Shown: piece by piece, positions 60,432-64,000 of the stretch
Numbering within the stretch: the stretch's first letter is position 1
How the letters are laid out: every line of letters begins with the position of its first letter
Assembly (NCBI RefSeq): GCF_963675305.1
Contig: NZ_OY776147.1
Span: 310,001-374,000 of the forward strand
DNA length: 64,000 nt
Direction of reading: 5' to 3'
Source: an uncultured Hyphomonas sp.
GTDB taxonomy: Bacteria > Pseudomonadota > Alphaproteobacteria > Caulobacterales > Hyphomonadaceae
Position numbers and translations under genes: made by a program
Notes under the pieces: generated by a model
What the model saw: only the letters and a program-made list of their open reading frames with translations
Database searches by the model: none
What the model was told of the DNA's origin: nothing

Positions 60432-61675
60432 ATCTCACCCCATCGCCATTTGCGACGCCTTTTCCGAAACTGCCTGACGTGAAAGGCGTGCGCGCTGCTA
60501 CGGGCTCGCGCGGCTTTTACGCAAAGCGCGGTGTGACGCGTGACGATGTTTTCCTGTTCGCCTTTGACGAGGGTACGACCTGCGCCGGGGTCTATACGAT
60601 CTCGCGGACCGCTTCGGCCGATGTTCTCTGGTGCCGGCAGGCGCTGCAGACCGGGGGCGGTAAGGCCCGCGCACTGGTTGCCAATTCCGGCAATTCCAAT
60701 GCCTTCACCGGCCCGAAAGGGCAGGAGAAGAATGAGGCCACGCTGAAGGCCATGACCGAAACGCTGGGCGTCGCGAAGGAGCATTGCTACCTGGCCGCCA
60801 CCGGCGTTATCGGCGAGCCGCTGGCCGATCCGAACTATGTCGGCGCGTTCGTGCCGGACCTGGCCGCGAAGCTCGGCCCACCGGACTGGGAAGCGGCGAC
60901 CCGCGCCTTCATGACGACCGACACGTTTGCCAAGGGCGCCGGCATGTCGATGGACATTGACGGGCATGACGTGAACTTCGCCGGCATCGTCAAAGGCTCC
61001 GGCATGATCGCGCCGAACATGGCGACCATGCTGGCCTATGTCTTTACCGACGCGGCGATCGCGCATGATGTGCTTCAGGAATTGCTCGAAGAGATCACCA
61101 ACGAGACGTTCAACGCCATCACGGTGGACGGCGACACGTCGACGTCCGACACGCTGATGGTGTTCGCGACCGGTCAATCCGGCATGGACCCGATCACCTC
61201 GAAGGATGACCCGCGTCTCGATTCTGTGGCGATGGCGCTGCACTCGGTCTGTCTCGAACTTGCCCAGCTGGTGGTGAAGGACGGGGAAGGGGCGCAGAAA
61301 TTCGTCACCATCCAGGTCGATGGCGCGGCCTCGCCGATGTCTGCGAAGATCATCGCCTGCGAGATCGCCAATTCGCCGCTCATCAAGACCGCCATGGCGG
61401 CCGGGGATGCGAACTGGGGCCGGATCGTCATGGCGGTCGGCAAGTCGCTGGAGCCGATTGATGCCACCCGGCTCGCGATCTGGTTCGACGAGGTCCAGGT
61501 CGCCAAGGATGGCGCACGCAAGCCGGACTATAGCGAAGAGGCGGCGAGCGCCGTATTCGCCCAGCCGGAATTCACGATCCGCGTGGATGTTGCCGCAGGC
61601 GATCATTCGGCCACCGTCTGGACCTGCGATCTGACACACGGCTATGTCGACATCAACGGCGCCTACCGGACATGA
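60428..61675 (+). CDS. argJ: Bifunctional glutamate N-acetyltransferase/ornithine acetyltransferase ArgJ
   Basis: A 415-residue Ntn-type self-cleaving enzyme of arginine synthesis, recycling the acetyl group from N-acetylornithine to glutamate. The nucleophile Thr200 lies in MIAPNMATMLAY, where the chain splits. The oxyanion stretch AATGVIGEP and the C-terminal YVDINGAYRT are present. The start is TTG 60428 with AAGGA before it; it overlaps the isomerase gene by 4 bases. Confidence 0.95.
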   Translation: MNLTPSPFATPFPKLPDVKGVRAATGSRGFYAKRGVTRDDVFLFAFDEGTTCAGVYTISRTASADVLWCRQALQTGGGKARALVANSGNSNAFTGPKGQEKNEATLKAMTETLGVAKEHCYLAATGVIGEPLADPNYVGAFVPDLAAKLGPPDWEAATRAFMTTDTFAKGAGMSMDIDGHDVNFAGIVKGSGMIAPNMATMLAYVFTDAAIAHDVLQELLEEITNETFNAITVDGDTSTSDTLMVFATGQSGMDPITSKDDPRLDSVAMALHSVCLELAQLVVKDGEGAQKFVTIQVDGAASPMSAKIIACEIANSPLIKTAMAAGDANWGRIVMAVGKSLEPIDATRLAIWFDEVQVAKDGARKPDYSEEAASAVFAQPEFTIRVDVAAGDHSATVWTCDLTHGYVDINGAYRT

Positions 61676-61682
61676 GTCCCAA

Positions 61683-62087
61683 ATGAGTCATCGTCTGGTC
61701 CTGGTGGTTGCAGCCGCGCTTTATAATGAAAAAGGCGAAATCCTCTTGGCGCAGCGCCCGGAAGGCAAGCAGCTGGCAGGCCTGTGGGAGTTTCCGGGCG
61801 GCAAGGTCGAGCCCGGCGAAACGCCGGAGGCTGCGCTCGTGCGGGAGCTCCAGGAAGAGCTCTCGATTACGGTTAAGGAATCGGAACTGCAGCCCATAAC
61901 TTTTGCGAGTTTCACTTACCCCGACTTTCATCTTCTTATGCCACTCTACAAGTGTCAGGCGTGGTCAGGCGAAGTGCATCCGAGCGAAGGCCAGGCCATC
62001 GCATGGGTGCCTCCGTCAAACCTGTCAGACTACCCGGCCCCTCCGGCGGATATTCCGCTGTTCGAGGTTCTTCGGGGGGAGAAGTGA
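61683..62087 (+). CDS. mutT: MutT-like 8-oxo-dGTP pyrophosphatase
   Basis: A 134-residue Nudix hydrolase that removes oxidised dGTP from the pool. The Nudix box is GKVEPGETPEAALVRELQEEL. Its last Gly, usual in EExGU, is Ser here (EELSI), outside the metal-binding Glu. LLAQRPEGKQLAGLWEFPGG matches MutT. ATG 61683 starts 7 bases after argJ; a longer reading from 61644 is less likely. Confidence 0.88.
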   Translation: MSHRLVLVVAAALYNEKGEILLAQRPEGKQLAGLWEFPGGKVEPGETPEAALVRELQEELSITVKESELQPITFASFTYPDFHLLMPLYKCQAWSGEVHPSEGQAIAWVPPSNLSDYPAPPADIPLFEVLRGEK

Positions 62088-62097
62088 CGGAGGGACC

Positions 62098-62274
62098 ATG
62101 AGAGCCGCACGCGAAGAGTTCATCCAATTCCTCTCAAAAGAGGATGGGGCAACGGCCGTCGAGTACGCGCTGATTGCAGGCATCATCTGTCTTGCCATTG
62201 TTGGTGGCCTGGCAGCTGTCGGAACATCCACCGGAAGCTCGCTCAACAAGGCGGCTGACGGCTTCGGTCTCTGA
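62098..62274 (+). CDS. Flp-type type IVb pilin
   Basis: A 58-residue Flp/Fap pilin. A basic leader ends at Gly17 and is followed by ATAVEYALIAG, the G/XXXXEY processing site for prepilin peptidase. A hydrophobic helix (residues about 18-40) and a short Gly/Ser tail follow. GGAGG lies 4 bases before the ATG. It is 10 bases after mutT, and no tad/cpa genes are in the window, so it is an isolated pilin. Confidence 0.85.
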   Translation: MRAAREEFIQFLSKEDGATAVEYALIAGIICLAIVGGLAAVGTSTGSSLNKAADGFGL

Positions 62275-62281
62275 TTTTCTT

Positions 62282-63187
62282 TTATTCGCTGCGTTTGCCC
62301 TGACGGCGCACGGCGTCGGCGAGGCTGGCCCGGGCTGACCCGGGGCGCAGAGGCTGTGGCTGGCCAGGCGCCGGTGCCCAGCCCGATACGTGGACAATTT
62401 CGAAACTCGCCCGGACGCGCCCGTCCGGATCGGCATGGCGTTCCCGGTACAGGCTAAGCGCGCGGTCCAGCACGGCGCGCGGCAGCGGCCGGATCATGCC
62501 CGGCGCCAGCGCATTCTGTTCCCCCATGCCTTTCAGGTCTGCCAGCAGGCGCGCCGGGTCGCGGTAACGTACGACCACCGTGTCCCGGTCGGCGACGGGC
62601 AGGGCGAACCCGGCCCGTTGCATCAGGTCGGCCATGTCCTTCAGGCCCGGTAGGGGCGAAAGACGCGGGGAAACGCCGCCGCGAAGTTCGGTTTCCGCTT
62701 CCATGAGACAGTCGCGCAGTTCGGCGAGCGTGCCGGCTCCGAACAGGGCGCCGAGAAACAGGCCGTCCGGTTTCAGGCCCTGACGCAGCCGCACCAGCGT
62801 GCCGGGCAGGTCGTTCACCCAGTGAAGCGAGAGCGCCGAGACGACGAGGTCATAACGGTCTTCCGGAAGGGCTGGCGTTTCCTCATCCAGAACACCTGCC
62901 TCAGTGCCCGCAGCCTGCGCAGCCGCAACCATCGCTGGTGACAGGTCCCCGGCATCGATATCCTTCACGCGGCCGGTCTCTTTCAGGATGCGGGCGAGGC
63001 GCCCGTCATGGCAGCCGAGGTCCAGTGCGCGCTCAAACTGGCGCGGCGTGTCCTGCACGCGGTCTGCGATGTCTCTCGACACACGCTCTTTCAGGAACGC
63101 ATAATCGTCATAGCAGGGGGCCGCCCGGTCGCGGTTGCGCGCAACACGGGCACGGTCGAACAGGCGCGGGGGAGCAGCGGGCGTCAT
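62282..63187 (-). CDS. SAM-dependent methyltransferase (BioC/NDUFAF5-like)
   Basis: A 301-residue class I methyltransferase. Start PPRLFDRARVARNRDRAA and motif I ALDLGCHDGRLARIL are typical of the BioC-like group that includes the complex I assembly factor NDUFAF5. LVVSALSLHWVNDLPG is the later acceptor region. Alphaproteobacteria usually have it opposite comF, as here. The ATG at 63187 overlaps the comF ATG on the other strand. Confidence 0.82.
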   Translation of the reverse strand: MTPAAPPRLFDRARVARNRDRAAPCYDDYAFLKERVSRDIADRVQDTPRQFERALDLGCHDGRLARILKETGRVKDIDAGDLSPAMVAAAQAAGTEAGVLDEETPALPEDRYDLVVSALSLHWVNDLPGTLVRLRQGLKPDGLFLGALFGAGTLAELRDCLMEAETELRGGVSPRLSPLPGLKDMADLMQRAGFALPVADRDTVVVRYRDPARLLADLKGMGEQNALAPGMIRPLPRAVLDRALSLYRERHADPDGRVRASFEIVHVSGWAPAPGQPQPLRPGSARASLADAVRRQGKRSE

Positions 63188-63956
63188 GGCACGCGATATG
63201 GAGCAGCGGCACAGCCGTTCAAAGGCCTTTCTGCGGAATGCCGCGGATTTCCTGTGGCCGCCGCGGTCGCTGGTCAGCCGGGAACGCGGGCTCGGCAAGG
63301 GGCCGCTGGCGCCGCATGAGTTCAGCCAGATCCACTTCCTGAGCGGCGCGGTCTGCAACCGGTGCGGTGCGCCGCTGGGCCCGGAACTGGACGAAGGCGC
63401 GACCTGCGCGGTCTGCATCGCCCGTCCGCCGCGCTGGGACCGGGCCCGGGCGGCCTTCGTGTACGATCCGGCATCCCGGCGCCTGGTGCTGGACCTGAAA
63501 CGCTCCGGCCGGCGCGACGGGCTGGGCACGTTTGCCGGCTGGATGGCGCAGGCCGGGCGGACCCTGCTGGATGAAGCAGACGTGATCGTGCCGGTGCCCC
63601 TGCATTATGGCCGGCTGACGAGCCGCGGGTTCAATCAGTCGGCGTGGCTGGGCGGGGCGCTGTCGCGGCGGACAGGGGTGCCCATGGTCGTGGACGCCCT
63701 GAAACGGACCCGCCGTACGCCGACCCAGGGCGGGCTTTCGGCCCGGGCGCGGCGGCGCAATGTGGCCGGCGCCTTTGCGCTGCGCCCCGGCCGTGACGGG
63801 CATATTCAGGGTAAACGTGTCCTGTTGGTGGATGATGTGCTGACCACGGGCGCGACCCTTGGGGCGTGCACGCGTGCCCTGAGGCGGGCAGGGGCCCGGC
63901 AAGTGGACGTTCTGGTGCTGGCGCGCGTTGTACGGGAAACCGACATCACCATATAA
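63186..63956 (+). CDS. comF: ComF family phosphoribosyltransferase-like protein
   Basis: A 256-residue ComF protein. A four-Cys zinc motif (CNRCGAPLGPE then CAVC, residues about 59-80) precedes a phosphoribosyltransferase domain with VPVPLHYGRLTSRGFNQSAWLG and the PRPP loop VLLVDDVLTTGATL. ComF is required for DNA uptake in Gram-positives and involved in repair. It starts at ATG 63186, or at ATG 63198. Confidence 0.87.
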   Translation: MARDMEQRHSRSKAFLRNAADFLWPPRSLVSRERGLGKGPLAPHEFSQIHFLSGAVCNRCGAPLGPELDEGATCAVCIARPPRWDRARAAFVYDPASRRLVLDLKRSGRRDGLGTFAGWMAQAGRTLLDEADVIVPVPLHYGRLTSRGFNQSAWLGGALSRRTGVPMVVDALKRTRRTPTQGGLSARARRRNVAGAFALRPGRDGHIQGKRVLLVDDVLTTGATLGACTRALRRAGARQVDVLVLARVVRETDITI

Positions 63957-63987
63957 TTCGTGTAACGGTTCCAAGGAGCTTACCCCC

Positions 63988-64000
63988 ATGGCGAAAGTCA
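63988..64000 (+). CDS. grxC: Start of next gene, probably glutaredoxin (cut by window edge)
   Basis: The last 13 bases read ATG then codons for Ala-Lys-Val, with AAGGAG at 63973-63978. The position just after comF is that of glutaredoxin 3 in many alphaproteobacteria. Only four codons are visible, so the name is a guess from gene order. Confidence 0.35.

Noticed and set aside
1..64000. tRNA, rRNA, CRISPR, insertion sequence or phage
   Set aside because: Reading the gaps on both strands, I saw no cloverleaf-like gene, regular spaced repeats, transposase, integrase or phage structural gene.

Overview
The window looks like chromosomal DNA of a high-GC alphaproteobacterium of the stalked or budding Caulobacterales/Hyphomonadaceae type (Hyphomonas, Henriciella, Hirschia-like). 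This rests on gene content and order: flagellin regulators FlaF and FlbT beside a flagellin, a DUF1217 flagellar protein, ddl-ftsQ-ftsA-ftsZ-lpxC-bamD, secA opposite a PpiC-type isomerase with argJ and mutT, direct-repeat GTTC-N7-GTTC LexA boxes, and M23/M56 metallopeptidases. The genus is an inference. I see no transposase, integrase, CRISPR array, rRNA or tRNA.

Layout. Positions 1-12335 hold a flagellar block: a partial fliK (-), then a rod-binding protein, an FlgN-like chaperone, flagellin, flaF, flbT and a DUF1217 gene (+), fliI (-), and an flgB-flgC-fliE-fliQ-flhA-fliR-flhB-fliJ-like operon (+). It builds the rod, hook and export gate and controls flagellin translation. Positions 12381-21600 hold dusA, comM behind a LexA box, a sensorless hybrid histidine kinase translationally coupled to an AmpG-like permease and an HdeD-like membrane protein, a SnoaL-like lipoprotein, a voltage-gated cation channel, a TerB-DnaJ co-chaperone and a small membrane protein. 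Positions 21633-25014 hold a BlaI-type repressor with its own operator, a BlaR1-like M56 peptidase fused to M23 and TonB C-terminal domains, and a secreted ChaN/EreA-like protein. Positions 25018-29237 (-) hold prs, pgeF, amt and a cyclophilin lipoprotein.

Positions 29532-44429 are mixed: a large PKD/beta-propeller lipoprotein, an acyl-CoA synthetase, a TM2 protein, prmA, a 58-residue gene with its own terminator, an M24 aminopeptidase, a lipoprotein, an XRE regulator facing a tautomerase, an SDR, and recN-ligA behind a second LexA box. Positions 44436-54441 (-) carry bamD, lpxC, ftsZ, ftsA, ftsQ, ddl and murB, the cell-wall and division cluster, interrupted between ddl and murB by a TonB-dependent receptor on the other strand. 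Positions 54473-64000 hold creD, a small P-loop kinase, secA, a PpiC isomerase, argJ, mutT, a lone Flp pilin, a methyltransferase, comF and the first codons of a probable grxC.

Most of the window is ordinary housekeeping. The most unusual item is the BlaI/M56-M23-TonB module: a BlaR1-type signalling protease whose sensor has been replaced by an M23 fold that keeps its zinc ligands but appears to have lost a catalytic histidine. Other points of interest are the kinase-permease coupling, the receptor inside the division cluster, an Asp-containing channel selectivity filter, a 12-base motif shared by two unrelated promoters, and the short terminated gene at 35533-35709.
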